From Paraburkholderia bannensis (GTDB taxonomy: Bacteria > Pseudomonadota > Gammaproteobacteria > Burkholderiales > Burkholderiaceae): a stretch of DNA of 64,000 nucleotides. The stretch covers positions 523,310-587,309 of the forward strand of contig NZ_JACHBW010000002.1 in NCBI RefSeq assembly GCF_014200455.1, read 5' to 3'. Positions 40,565 to 49,130 of the stretch are shown here, one piece after another; within the stretch, counting starts at the first letter, position 1, and each line of letters begins with the position of its first letter. The position numbers were made by a program, and so were the translations under genes. The notes beneath the pieces were generated by a model. That model searched no databases. It saw nothing but the letters and a program-made list of their open reading frames with translations, and was not told the origin of the DNA.

Positions 40565-41572
40565 ATGAGCCTGCAAAGCCGCTTCATCTGCTGGTGGCTG
40601 CGCCGCCGCTTCTTGCCGGTGACGCGCCGTCCCATCGATGTCGCGCGCACGCGCGTCAATACGCAGAAGCGCGTGTGGCTGCCGCCCGTGCCGGCTGGCT
40701 GGCAGTTGCGAGAGCAGTATCGTGACGTCGATGTGCCGCTGCGCGGCGAATGGCTCGTGCGCGAGGGCGGTGCACCGCGCACGATTCTCTATCTGCATGG
40801 CGGCGGCTATTACTTCTGTTCGCCCAGAACGCATCGCGCGATCACGTATGGCCTCGCCACGCGCGCCGATGCCGATGTCTTTTCGCTCGACTATCGGCTT
40901 GCGCCCGAGCATCCCTTTCCGGCCGCGCTCGACGATGCGCTGGCGGCCTACCGCCGTTTGCTCGCCGATGGCGTGCGGGCCGATTCGCTCGTGATCGCCG
41001 GCGATTCGGCGGGCGGCGGTCTGGCGCTGGCGACGCTCGTGGCCTTGCGCGATGCCGGCGGCGCGCTGCCGGCGGGGGCGTTGCTCTATTCACCGTGGAC
41101 CGATCTTGCCGTGACGGGCGCGTCGATCCGCGAAAACGATGGCCGCGATCCGATGTTCTGCGGCGATGTCTTCGCGCGTGTGGCGGCGATGTATCTGGGG
41201 GACGCGAACCAGACGCGCGCAACCGATCCCTACGTTTCCCCGCTCTATGCCGATTATCGCGGCTTGCCGCCGCTCTACATGCTGGCGGGCAGCACCGAGA
41301 CGCTGCTCGACGATACGCGCCGCGTCGCGCAACGAGCGCGTGCGGCGGGCGTGCAGGTCGAATGCAATATTGCGCGCGGTCTGCCGCACATCTGGCCGAT
41401 CTACGCACCGTTCATGCCTGAGGCGCGGCGTTCGCTCGACGATTCGGCGCGCTTCGTCCAGCGCGTGACCACCGTTGATACGACGGCGCGCGCACAGAAA
41501 GCGGCTTCATCGAGCCACGCGCCTCAATCACCCCAATCACCTCAATCCAGCGAGAGCTCGATCTCCTCGTAA
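40565..41572 (+). CDS. Alpha/beta hydrolase, hormone-sensitive-lipase family esterase
   Basis: 335 residues. The oxyanion motif is LHGGGYYF, the nucleophile elbow GDSAGGGLAL, and the catalytic His probably lies in GLPHIW. These define the HSL/acetyl-hydrolase family acting on short acyl esters. The final 40 residues form a Ser/Pro/Gln tail, and its last 31 bases overlap the 3' end of the EcsC gene on the other strand. Natural substrate unknown. Confidence 0.9.
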   Translation: MSLQSRFICWWLRRRFLPVTRRPIDVARTRVNTQKRVWLPPVPAGWQLREQYRDVDVPLRGEWLVREGGAPRTILYLHGGGYYFCSPRTHRAITYGLATRADADVFSLDYRLAPEHPFPAALDDALAAYRRLLADGVRADSLVIAGDSAGGGLALATLVALRDAGGALPAGALLYSPWTDLAVTGASIRENDGRDPMFCGDVFARVAAMYLGDANQTRATDPYVSPLYADYRGLPPLYMLAGSTETLLDDTRRVAQRARAAGVQVECNIARGLPHIWPIYAPFMPEARRSLDDSARFVQRVTTVDTTARAQKAASSSHAPQSPQSPQSSESSISS

Positions 41573-42381
41573 GCCGCCTGCACGGCGGCTTCGCCGTACT
41601 GGCGTTCGAGCCGGCGCACCGTGAAATGCCCGTGCGCGACGTTCTGGAAGTGGTCGATGAAGACGGTGTTGACCATCGCGCCCAGCACCGCGCCGATCGC
41701 CGGAATCGATTTCGCCGCAACCTGCTCGCTGACCTGCACGGAAAAGCGCGCCGCGACCGTCTGCATGAGCTTGAGCAGCGCCGCCGAGCCATGCGCGGCG
41801 AAACCCTTGGCCGCCATCTCCGACGACGCCTTCGACACCGCCTGCGCCAGCGCGCCGCGCACCACGAAATAACCGAAGTCGGCTTCATCGTCCGAGGCCG
41901 AGCGTCCGCCCATGCCGAAAACGGTGAGGCACTGGAGTTGGGTGTCGGCGTGCGTGATGTCTTCGCCCTCGCTGCGCGCGATGTCGCAGATGGAGCGAAA
42001 CATCAGCGTGGTCGTGACCGGCAATTCGACTGGTAGCGCGAACAGGCCGAATGCGCCGCCTGCTGCGCCCGTGGTCGCGACCGCGAACTTGTGCAGCAGG
42101 TTGCTGGGTTTGGCGGGCGCGACAGCGGCGAGCGAGTTCGCGTCCAGTTGCGCCTGCTTGCCGAGCGTCCTGAGCGCGAGTTGCAGGCACTTGCGCAGCG
42201 CGGCCTGGGTGGCGTCGTTGACCTTGTCGTTGGCCACGCCGGGTAGTTTCGCGATCAGCTTTTCAATCGGCGCGCCGACGATGGCGGCCAGTTTCATGCC
42301 GAGCGGCGGCGTTTCGAGTTCGTGTTTGGCGCGCCTGAGCGCGGCGAGATCGGCTTCGGAAAAATCGTTGAGTGACGCCAT
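41542..42381 (-). CDS. EcsC-family protein
   Basis: 279 residues with the EcsC domain over most of the length, including Gly/Ala-rich amphipathic stretches (AVATTGAAGGAFGLFALPVELPVTTTLMFRSI in pieces). The family was named from the B. subtilis Ecs locus, but its biochemical function is unclear. GGGAGACTT precedes the ATG at 42381. The gene ends by overlapping the esterase gene tail to tail. Confidence 0.9.
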   Translation of the reverse strand: MASLNDFSEADLAALRRAKHELETPPLGMKLAAIVGAPIEKLIAKLPGVANDKVNDATQAALRKCLQLALRTLGKQAQLDANSLAAVAPAKPSNLLHKFAVATTGAAGGAFGLFALPVELPVTTTLMFRSICDIARSEGEDITHADTQLQCLTVFGMGGRSASDDEADFGYFVVRGALAQAVSKASSEMAAKGFAAHGSAALLKLMQTVAARFSVQVSEQVAAKSIPAIGAVLGAMVNTVFIDHFQNVAHGHFTVRRLERQYGEAAVQAAYEEIELSLD

Positions 42382-42433
42382 AAGTCTCCCGAAATACGGT
42401 GCGAAAGAGGCGGCCGGGGCCGCTTCACCCCAG

Positions 42434-42460
42434 TTTACCGAGGAACGGCCGTGCTAAGAT
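42434..42460 (+). promoter_or_regulatory. Candidate sigma-70 promoter of the DHA2 exporter
   Basis: TTTACC (42434-42439) and TAAGAT (42455-42460) are 15 bases apart, slightly short of optimal. If used, transcription begins near 42467 and favours the ATG at 42500 as the start of the exporter. Confidence 0.35.
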
Positions 42461-42499
42461 GTGAATCCTTTGACGCGTCAATCGTTGCGGGATCAAAAA

Positions 42500-44095
42500 A
42501 TGGCCGTTCATACTGCCGCCCATCACTCTAGCGCTCAGGTGTTGCCGTTCCGGGAGTCGCTGCTGGCGATGCTCGGCGTTTCTTTTGTCGCCATGCTGGT
42601 CGCGCTCGACCAGACCGTCGTCGGCACCGCCTTGCCGACCATCGTCTCCGAACTGCGCGGCTTCGAGCTGTACGCGTGGGTCGCCACGTCCTATCTGCTT
42701 ACCTCGGTTATTACCGTCCCCATTTTTGGCAGGCTCGGCGATTACTACGGCCGCAAGCCGTTCGTGATCGCGTCGATCGTCGTGTTCACGCTGGCTTCGG
42801 TGCTGTGCGGCGCGGCCAGCAGCATGTCCTTCCTCGTGGTTGCGCGCGGCTTGCAGGGCATCGGCGGCGGCATGCTGGTGGGCACGGCGTTCGCCTGCAT
42901 CCCCGATCTCTTCCCCGATTCGGTCGTGCGCCTGCGCTGGCAGGTGCTGATGAGTTCGGCGTTCGGCATCGCCAATGCGATCGGACCGTCGCTCGGTGGC
43001 TTTCTCACCCAGTACTACGGCTGGCGTTCGGTGTTCTACGTGAATCTGCCGGTCGGGCTGCTGTCGCTGTTCTTCGTCTGGCGTTATCTGCCGCATCTGC
43101 GCCATATCGCGCACAAGGAACGCATGCGGCTGGACTGGCCCGGCGCGCTGCTGATCGCCGTGGCGCTTGGCAGCCTGCAACTGTTCGTCGAGCGGTTGCC
43201 GGAGCATGGTCTATCGCTCGCGGCGATCGGGCTGCTGGCAATTGCGGCGGCCGCCGCGTTGGCGCTCTGGCAGTGGGAGCGGCGCTGTGCGCAGGCGATC
43301 CTGCCCGTCGACATGTTCCGCAACGCCAGCCTCAACGCGCTTTTCACGCTCGCCGTGCTGGGCGGCTTCACGATGTTCTCATTGCTGTTCTACGCGCCGC
43401 TGCTGTTCCAGGGCGGCTTCGGCATGTCGCCGAACGAGGCGGGCGTGGTCATCACGCCGCTGGTGGTGTTCATCACGATTGGCAGCATTGCGAACGGGCG
43501 CATCGTGTCGCGCATCCGCAATCCCAATCGCATGCTTTACGTCGGCTTCGCAATGCTCGCGTTCGCGTGCTTCGCGGTCGCGCTCGCGTCGCACAACACG
43601 CCGCGCGGGCTGCTGATGGCGGTGATGATCGTCGGCGGGCTGGGGCTGGGCTTCGTGATGCCGAACCTTACCGTATTCGCGCAACAGACCGCGGGCCGCG
43701 AGCATCTGGGCATCGCCACGGCGTTGCTGCAATCGCTGCGCATGATCGGCGGGATGATCGGCACGGCGCTGACTGGCACGCTGGTGACGCAGCTCTATTC
43801 GAGCGGCGTACACAAGGCGCTGGAGGCCGATGGCGCGCTGCACTGGTTCACGCAACTCGCCGATCCTCAGATTCTCATTAACCGGAACACACAGGGCGCA
43901 CTCGTTGGCGAACTGGCCAAGGCCGGGCACAATGGCGCGCCGCTGCTCGAAGCCGCGCGCGAGGCGCTGGTGGGCGCGATTCATCTGGGTATCGCGCTGG
44001 CGGCGGTGGTGGCGCTGGTGTCGCTCTGGCAGACGCGCCGCGTGCCGCTCATCAAGTTGCAGCGCAAGGTCGAGCCGGTGATCCACGCCGATTGA
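42500..44095 (+). CDS. DHA2-family (EmrB/QacA-type) MFS drug exporter
   Basis: 531 residues from ATG 42500, or 544 from a GTG at 42461. There are fourteen predicted membrane segments, with LDQTVVGTALPTIVSELRG (motif D1 of DHA2) in segment 1 and GRLGDYYGRKPF in loop 2/3. Such proteins expel amphipathic drugs by proton antiport. No EmrA membrane-fusion partner is adjacent. A MarR-type regulator follows 89 bp downstream, a common pairing for efflux control. Confidence 0.92.
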   Translation: MAVHTAAHHSSAQVLPFRESLLAMLGVSFVAMLVALDQTVVGTALPTIVSELRGFELYAWVATSYLLTSVITVPIFGRLGDYYGRKPFVIASIVVFTLASVLCGAASSMSFLVVARGLQGIGGGMLVGTAFACIPDLFPDSVVRLRWQVLMSSAFGIANAIGPSLGGFLTQYYGWRSVFYVNLPVGLLSLFFVWRYLPHLRHIAHKERMRLDWPGALLIAVALGSLQLFVERLPEHGLSLAAIGLLAIAAAAALALWQWERRCAQAILPVDMFRNASLNALFTLAVLGGFTMFSLLFYAPLLFQGGFGMSPNEAGVVITPLVVFITIGSIANGRIVSRIRNPNRMLYVGFAMLAFACFAVALASHNTPRGLLMAVMIVGGLGLGFVMPNLTVFAQQTAGREHLGIATALLQSLRMIGGMIGTALTGTLVTQLYSSGVHKALEADGALHWFTQLADPQILINRNTQGALVGELAKAGHNGAPLLEAAREALVGAIHLGIALAAVVALVSLWQTRRVPLIKLQRKVEPVIHAD

Positions 44096-44100
44096 GCCGG

Positions 44101-44140
44101 CACGCAACTACGCACGCAACTACGCACGCAGCTGCGCACG
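44101..44140 (+). repeat. 12-bp tandem repeat between exporter and MarR gene
   Basis: Two identical copies of CACGCAACTACG (44101-44112 and 44113-44124), a third with two changes (44125-44136) and a partial fourth. It starts 5 bp after the exporter stop. Confidence 0.7.
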
Positions 44141-44184
44141 CAGAACGCAATCCGCGAATCAGAATTCAGGCAGGAAAACACCGC

Positions 44185-44640
44185 ATGGAAGCACAGGACC
44201 GCATCGCCATCATGCAGCAATTCGGACGCACCTATCGTGCGTTCATGTCGGCGTTCGAGGCGCAGGTGGGGCATCCGCTGCCGCGCTGGCGCATCCTGCT
44301 GGCGTTGCACGAGCAGGACGGTGCGTCGTCGCAGAAGCGTCTGGTCGAGCGCTTGCGGGTGGACCCGGGCGCGCTCACGCGGCAACTGAAGCCGCTGGAG
44401 TCGCTGGGCTGGATCGCGCGCAGCGCCGACGAGCGCGACAATCGCATCACCAACGTCAAGCTGACGGCCGCGGGCCGCGAAGTGGTGGAAGCGGGGCTGC
44501 CGCGACGCAACGAGTTCCTGCGCGTGGCGATGTCGCTTCCCGACGAGGCGCTCACGGCGCTGTCGGCCGCGCTGAGCATGATGGAGGAACGCATTGGACT
44601 GGCGGCGCAGGCCGCCGATGCGAGCCGCGCCGCCGATTGA
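44185..44640 (+). CDS. MarR-family transcriptional regulator
   Basis: 151 residues in the usual MarR size range, with a winged HTH in about residues 50-110 (SSQKRLVERLRVDPGALTRQLKPLESLGWI in pieces, then RSADERDNRITNVKLTAAGR for the wing). AGGAAAACACCGC precedes the ATG at 44185; the longer open frame reads the tandem repeat as His/Thr/Ala. Likely controls the upstream exporter in response to a small aromatic ligand. Confidence 0.9.
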   Translation: MEAQDRIAIMQQFGRTYRAFMSAFEAQVGHPLPRWRILLALHEQDGASSQKRLVERLRVDPGALTRQLKPLESLGWIARSADERDNRITNVKLTAAGREVVEAGLPRRNEFLRVAMSLPDEALTALSAALSMMEERIGLAAQAADASRAAD

Positions 44641-44664
44641 AACACGCAAGGCCTGAACAGGCGC

Positions 44665-45957
44665 TCAGAAGAACGTTTCGATCACTTCCGTCACGCGATA
44701 CTTGCCGTCGACCATCAGCACCTGACGCCACTTGTCGAAAGTGAGGCAGGGGTGCGAGATGTCGAAGCCGATCATGTCGCCCACCTGAATATCCGCGCCT
44801 GCGGGAATCTGCAGATAGGCGTGCTGATCCATCATCTGGAACACTTCCCAGCCTTCTTTCGCGTCGATCTCTCGCGGCGCGCCGTGGACTTCGCCGTCGC
44901 GCGCCGGACGATAGTGACGCGACGGCTCCGGAAAGCCCGCATCGAACGCCGCATCGCGCTTGCCGAAGCCGATGATCGCGCGGCCCGGTTCCGGAATCGA
45001 CTGCACATACGCCCAGAGTTGCAGCGCGGGCAACAGCGCCGTGCCCATTTCGCGCGCGACCGGATTGCGCGAAAGAATGTCCGACTGCGCCTTCTTGTAG
45101 ACGCCCACGTCATGCGACAGATAGCAGCCGGGACGCAGGATGACGTCGATCGTGCCCGCCTTGGCCGCCTGGGCGAATTCCTCGGCGACGATGTCGTACC
45201 ACGCCGATCCCGCACCCGAAAGCAGTGCCGGCGAGCGTGAAAAACGGTCCGCCGCCGCGAGTTCTTCGGTCACGTTGAGCGCGTCGCGCAGGAAGGTGCG
45301 CACTTCGCTTTCCTCCTTGAGCACGCCCTCGTAGATTTCCACGCCCGCCAGGGCAAGCGAATCCGGGTAACGTTCGATCGCTTCCAGCACGGCGCGGCGC
45401 GTGTCCGCGTCGCGCACGCCGGTGCGTCCGCGCGGCACGCCCAGTTCCAGCAGCACTTCCAGCTTGCGATTGGCCTTGCGGAAGAATTCGCCCAATTGCT
45501 CGACGCCTTCCACGGAATCGACGAGGCAAAAGAATTCGAAGGTCTGGTCGCTCAATAGCTCGGCGATGATCGCCATATTGCGGCGGCCCACCAACTGGTT
45601 CGCCATCAGCACGCGCGAAATGCCGCCGCGATAGGCCGCGCGCGTCTGATGCGCGGTGGCGAGCGTGATGCCCCACGCACCGCCGTCGATCTGGCGGCGG
45701 AACAGTTGCGGCGCCATCGTGGTCTTGCCGTGCGGCGCGAGTTTCACGCCGTAGCGCGTGACGAATTCCTGCATCCACTTGAGATTGTGCTCGACGCGAT
45801 CCGCATACAGAACGGCGGCGGGCAGGCTCACGTCTTCGGCGAGCAGATTCCATTCGAGGCGCGCGGCGTCCCCCAGTGGCACGCTCGCGCCAGGCACGTT
45901 GCCGAGGCCCTTGCTGTTCGGGTCGATCGTCGCACTCTGATAGTTTGTAACTTTCAT
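44665..45957 (-). CDS. DSD1-family PLP enzyme (D-serine/D-amino-acid deaminase or D-threonine aldolase type)
   Basis: 430 residues, fold type III (alanine-racemase-like) barrel. The probable PLP lysine is Lys78 in LAPHGKTTMAPQ. The C-terminal HPC within FDISHPCLTF matches the His-x-Cys metal site of DSD1-type D-serine dehydratases. Neighbouring genes for D-acyl-amino-acid hydrolysis and RidA support action on a D-amino acid, giving a 2-oxo acid and ammonia. GGAGCGAACGAAA precedes the ATG at 45957. It is divergent from the RpiR regulator. Confidence 0.87.
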   Translation of the reverse strand: MKVTNYQSATIDPNSKGLGNVPGASVPLGDAARLEWNLLAEDVSLPAAVLYADRVEHNLKWMQEFVTRYGVKLAPHGKTTMAPQLFRRQIDGGAWGITLATAHQTRAAYRGGISRVLMANQLVGRRNMAIIAELLSDQTFEFFCLVDSVEGVEQLGEFFRKANRKLEVLLELGVPRGRTGVRDADTRRAVLEAIERYPDSLALAGVEIYEGVLKEESEVRTFLRDALNVTEELAAADRFSRSPALLSGAGSAWYDIVAEEFAQAAKAGTIDVILRPGCYLSHDVGVYKKAQSDILSRNPVAREMGTALLPALQLWAYVQSIPEPGRAIIGFGKRDAAFDAGFPEPSRHYRPARDGEVHGAPREIDAKEGWEVFQMMDQHAYLQIPAGADIQVGDMIGFDISHPCLTFDKWRQVLMVDGKYRVTEVIETFF

Positions 45958-46028
45958 TTTCGTTCGCTCCATATTCTCCATAACGCCTTATATTACGGGA
46001 TAGACAGCTTGTGGCGTTGACTCGGTGA

Positions 46029-46073
46029 TAGTACACAAAGTACCATCTCTGCGTGAAATGTTATTTATTAACA
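46029..46073. promoter_or_regulatory. Two inverted repeats in the DSD1/RpiR divergent region
   Basis: TAGTAC-ACAAA-GTACCA (46029-46045, one mismatch) and TGTTA-TTTAT-TAACA (46059-46073, perfect) lie in the 157-bp A/T-rich gap between the divergent genes. They are candidate binding sites for the adjacent RpiR-type regulator. Confidence 0.4.
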
Positions 46074-46114
46074 GAAGCCTCTCCGCGATCCCCTCTGAAT
46101 CTTGCCCGACTCCC

Positions 46115-47092
46115 ATGAATTCCGCCGTTGAGCCAGGCCGCTTTGATATCGTCGCGCGCATCGCACAATGCGTGCCGGATCTGCGTCCTGCCGAGCGCGA
46201 CGTCGCCGCGCTGATCCTCGACGATCTTGCCGCCGCCGCGCGTGCGAGCATCGGCGAACTGGCGCAGCGCGCGGGCGTGAGCGTGGCGTCGGTCACGCGC
46301 TTCGCCAAGACCGTCGGTTGTCAGGATGTCCGCGAACTCAAGCTGCGCCTCGCCCAGGCGGCGGCGGTGGGCGAGCGCTTCCTGCGCGCCGTGCCGGCCG
46401 TTGCCCGCAAGCAGGAGGGCGAAGGCAAGGGCCGGCGCCGCAAGCAGCGCGCCGCCGAAGCCAGCGTCGAAGACGCAAGCGCCGACGTCTCGCTGGCCAC
46501 GCGCGTCTACGAGGAGATTCACGGCGCGCTCGCGCGCAATCACGAACTGCTGCGCCAGGCGCCGTTCGCGGATGCCGCCGCGGCGCTCGCCAACGCGCGC
46601 ATGATCTACGTGTTTGGCATGGGCGGCGGCTCCAGCGCGCTCGCCGACGAAATGCGCTTTCGCCTCGTGCGGCTGGGGCGGCCGGTCGCGTCATATCAGG
46701 ACAGCCTGCTCCAGCGCATGGTCGCGAGCACGCTCGCGCCCGATTGCGTGGTCGTCGCGCTTTCCGTTACCGGGCGCGTGCCGGAACTGCTCGACGCGTG
46801 CCGCATCGCGCGCGATTACGGCGCGAAACTGATTGCGCTGACCGCGCCCGCGTCGCCGCTGGCGGCGCTCGCCGACTGGCTCGTGCCGATCGTCGCGAGC
46901 GAGACCGATTTCATCTACAAGCCGTCGTCCTCGCGTTACGCGATGATGATGGCGCTCGACGTGCTGGTGACCAAACTCGCCATGTCGCAGCCCGAGCAAA
47001 GCCGCGAATTGCTGCGCCGCATGAAACACACGCTCGACGCGCATCGCGGCACCGCCGGGCGCGGGGGCGAGCGACAACCGCTAGGCGATTAA
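46115..47092 (+). CDS. MurR/RpiR-family transcriptional regulator
   Basis: 325 residues from ATG 46115. The N-terminal HTH_6 domain covers about residues 5-80 (LDDLAAAARASIGELAQRAG, VSVASVTRFAKTVG), followed by a basic linker rich in Arg/Lys and a C-terminal SIS domain (MIYVFGMGGGSSALADEM). SIS domains usually bind phosphosugars. Here the context suggests control of D-amino-acid genes, so the effector is uncertain. An upstream in-frame ATG at 46058 would place the start inside the palindromic region and is less likely. Confidence 0.9.
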   Translation: MNSAVEPGRFDIVARIAQCVPDLRPAERDVAALILDDLAAAARASIGELAQRAGVSVASVTRFAKTVGCQDVRELKLRLAQAAAVGERFLRAVPAVARKQEGEGKGRRRKQRAAEASVEDASADVSLATRVYEEIHGALARNHELLRQAPFADAAAALANARMIYVFGMGGGSSALADEMRFRLVRLGRPVASYQDSLLQRMVASTLAPDCVVVALSVTGRVPELLDACRIARDYGAKLIALTAPASPLAALADWLVPIVASETDFIYKPSSSRYAMMMALDVLVTKLAMSQPEQSRELLRRMKHTLDAHRGTAGRGGERQPLGD

Positions 47093-47111
47093 GACCGACA
47101 GGAGACTTGCC

Positions 47112-48602
47112 ATGCATTCGCATCCCGAAGCCGCCGACACCTTGATCGTGGGCGCCATGCTCTATGACGGCACCGGCGCGCCGCCCGTCGAGCGCGACGT
47201 TGCGCTGCGCGACGGCCGAATCGTCGCCATCGGCAACCTGTCGAACTGGCTCGCCGAAGAGGTGATCGATGCCGAAGGCCGCGCGCTCGCGCCCGGTTTC
47301 ATCGACGTGCATACGCACGACGACACTTATGTGATCCGCGCGCCAGAGATGCTGCCCAAGATCAGCCAGGGTGTGACGACGGTGATCGTCGGCAATTGCG
47401 GTATTAGTGCGTCGCCGGTGTCGCTCAAGGGCGATCCGCCCGATCCGATGAATCTGCTCGGCGCGCGCGACGCGTTCCAGTACCCGACCTTCTCGGCCTA
47501 TGTGGACGCGGTGAACGCGGCGAAGCCCGCCGTGAACGTGGGCGCGCTGATCGGCCATACGGCGCTGCGCAACAATCACCTCGACGATCTCAAGCGTGCA
47601 GCCACGCTCGAGGAAGTCGAGGCGATGCGCGCGCAACTCGAAGAAGCGCTGCTGAACGGCGCGCTCGGTTTGTCGACGGGGCTTGCGTATGGATCGGCGT
47701 ACGAAGCGTCCACCGAGGAAGTCGCCACGCTGGCGGAGCCGCTCGCGCTCGCGGGCGCGCTCTACACCACGCACATGCGCACCGAATTCGACGCGATTCT
47801 CGACGCGATGGACGAGGCGTATCACATCGGCAAGCACGCGCGCGTGCCGGTGATCATTTCGCATCTGAAGTGCGCGGGGCCGTCGAACTGGGGGCGCAGC
47901 GAGGAAGTGCTCGCCTCGCTCGACGGCGCGCGCAAATATCAGCCGGTGGGCTGCGACTGCTATCCGTATAGCCGCAGCTCGTCGACGCTCGATCTCAAGC
48001 AGGTGACGGGCGACATCGACATCACGATCACGTGGTCGACGCCGCATCCCGAGATGGCGGGCAAGCTCATCAAGGACATCGCCGCCGAGTGGGGCGTCTC
48101 GCAGCAGGAAGCGGGCAAGCGCCTGCAGCCGGCGGGCGCGGTCTATCACAACATGTCCGAGGAGGACGTACGCCGCATCCTCTCGCATCCGGCGACGATG
48201 GTGGGATCGGACGGTTTGCCGAACGATCCGCTGCCGCATCCGCGCCTGTGGGGCGCGTTTGCGCGCGTACTCGGCCATTACGTGCGCGACGCGCAATTGC
48301 TGCCGCTCGAAGAGGCGGTGCGCAAGATGACGGGGCTCAGCGCGCGGCGCTACGGGCTCGCGCAACGCGGCGAGGTGCATGTGGGATGGCACGCCGATCT
48401 GGTGCTGTTCGATCCCGCGAAGGTGCGCGACGCCGCCACCTTCGACAAGCCGCAACAGGTGGCCGAAGGCATCGACGCGGTGTGGGTGAACGGCGTGCTG
48501 TCGTACCGCGACGGGCAGCCCACGGGCGAGCGCGCGGGCCATTTCGTCGCACGCGGGCCGCGTGAGGCGAACGCGGCGGGCGCCGAAGCCGCGGCGTTTT
48601 AG
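47112..48602 (+). CDS. N-acyl-D-amino-acid deacylase (D-aminoacylase)
   Basis: 496 residues, amidohydrolase superfamily. His67 and His69 lie in GFIDVHTHDD. Cys96 in VGNCGIS, His221 in YTTHMRTE and His251 in IISHLKC occupy the positions of the zinc ligands known in Alcaligenes D-aminoacylase. The enzyme hydrolyses N-acyl-D-amino acids to the free D-amino acid, which the DSD1-type enzyme encoded nearby could deaminate. GACAGGAGACTTGCC precedes the start, 19 bp after the RpiR gene. Confidence 0.93.
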   Translation: MHSHPEAADTLIVGAMLYDGTGAPPVERDVALRDGRIVAIGNLSNWLAEEVIDAEGRALAPGFIDVHTHDDTYVIRAPEMLPKISQGVTTVIVGNCGISASPVSLKGDPPDPMNLLGARDAFQYPTFSAYVDAVNAAKPAVNVGALIGHTALRNNHLDDLKRAATLEEVEAMRAQLEEALLNGALGLSTGLAYGSAYEASTEEVATLAEPLALAGALYTTHMRTEFDAILDAMDEAYHIGKHARVPVIISHLKCAGPSNWGRSEEVLASLDGARKYQPVGCDCYPYSRSSSTLDLKQVTGDIDITITWSTPHPEMAGKLIKDIAAEWGVSQQEAGKRLQPAGAVYHNMSEEDVRRILSHPATMVGSDGLPNDPLPHPRLWGAFARVLGHYVRDAQLLPLEEAVRKMTGLSARRYGLAQRGEVHVGWHADLVLFDPAKVRDAATFDKPQQVAEGIDAVWVNGVLSYRDGQPTGERAGHFVARGPREANAAGAEAAAF

Positions 48603-48670
48603 ATACTGAATTTCGATCTTCGGCGCGCCATGCTTCGCACGCGCGCCGCACGAACTCAAAGGAGCAAACG

Positions 48671-49060
48671 ATGAAACGATATGGAGTGGAAGGCGGCAAG
48701 GGCCAGGGCGGTCAACATCTGCCGTTCGCGCGCGCGGTTGAAGCCGATGGCTGGCTGTTCGTCTCGGGCCAGACGCCGATGGAAAACGGCGAAGTGATCA
48801 ACGGCGGCATCGTCGAGCAGTCGCACAAGACCATCCAGAACGTGTTCGCCATCCTCAAGGAGGCCGGTTACGGCCCGGAGCATGTGGTGCGCTGCGGCGT
48901 GTGGCTTGACGATGCGCGCGACTTCCAGTCGTTCAACAAGGTGTTCCGCGAGTACTTTGGCGATCATCCGCCCGCACGCGCCTGCGTGCAGTCGAGCATG
49001 GTGATCGACTGCAAGGTGGAAGTGGATTGCGTGGCGTATAAGGCGCCGGCGGGGAAGTAA
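48671..49060 (+). CDS. RidA-family enamine/imine deaminase
   Basis: 129 residues, a YjgF/YER057c/UK114 fold protein of the Rid family, with FVSGQTPMENGEV and the active-site region PPARACVQSSMVIDCKVEVDCVA retaining the Arg. It would hydrolyse reactive 2-aminoacrylate-type intermediates released by PLP deaminases such as the DSD1-type enzyme in this cluster. GGAG lies before the ATG. Followed by a strong terminator. Confidence 0.93.
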   Translation: MKRYGVEGGKGQGGQHLPFARAVEADGWLFVSGQTPMENGEVINGGIVEQSHKTIQNVFAILKEAGYGPEHVVRCGVWLDDARDFQSFNKVFREYFGDHPPARACVQSSMVIDCKVEVDCVAYKAPAGK

Positions 49061-49091
49061 GCCGCGCGTAGGGCGTTGTGCGTGCTGTGTG

Positions 49092-49130
49092 AAACGGCCG
49101 CCCGGTTAGCGGGTGGCCGTTTTTTCTTTT
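49092..49130 (+). terminator. Intrinsic terminator of the D-amino-acid cluster
   Basis: AAACGGCC-G-CCCG and CGGG-T-GGCCGTTT pair around the loop GTTAG and end in a T run. The antitoxin stop codon on the opposite strand (49106-49108) lies in the loop, so the left arm of the stem is beyond that gene and the right arm encodes its last residues. Confidence 0.88.

Noticed and set aside
46911..48659. 582-codon minus-strand frame over the D-aminoacylase
   Set aside because: Antisense shadow of a gene with all zinc ligands in place.
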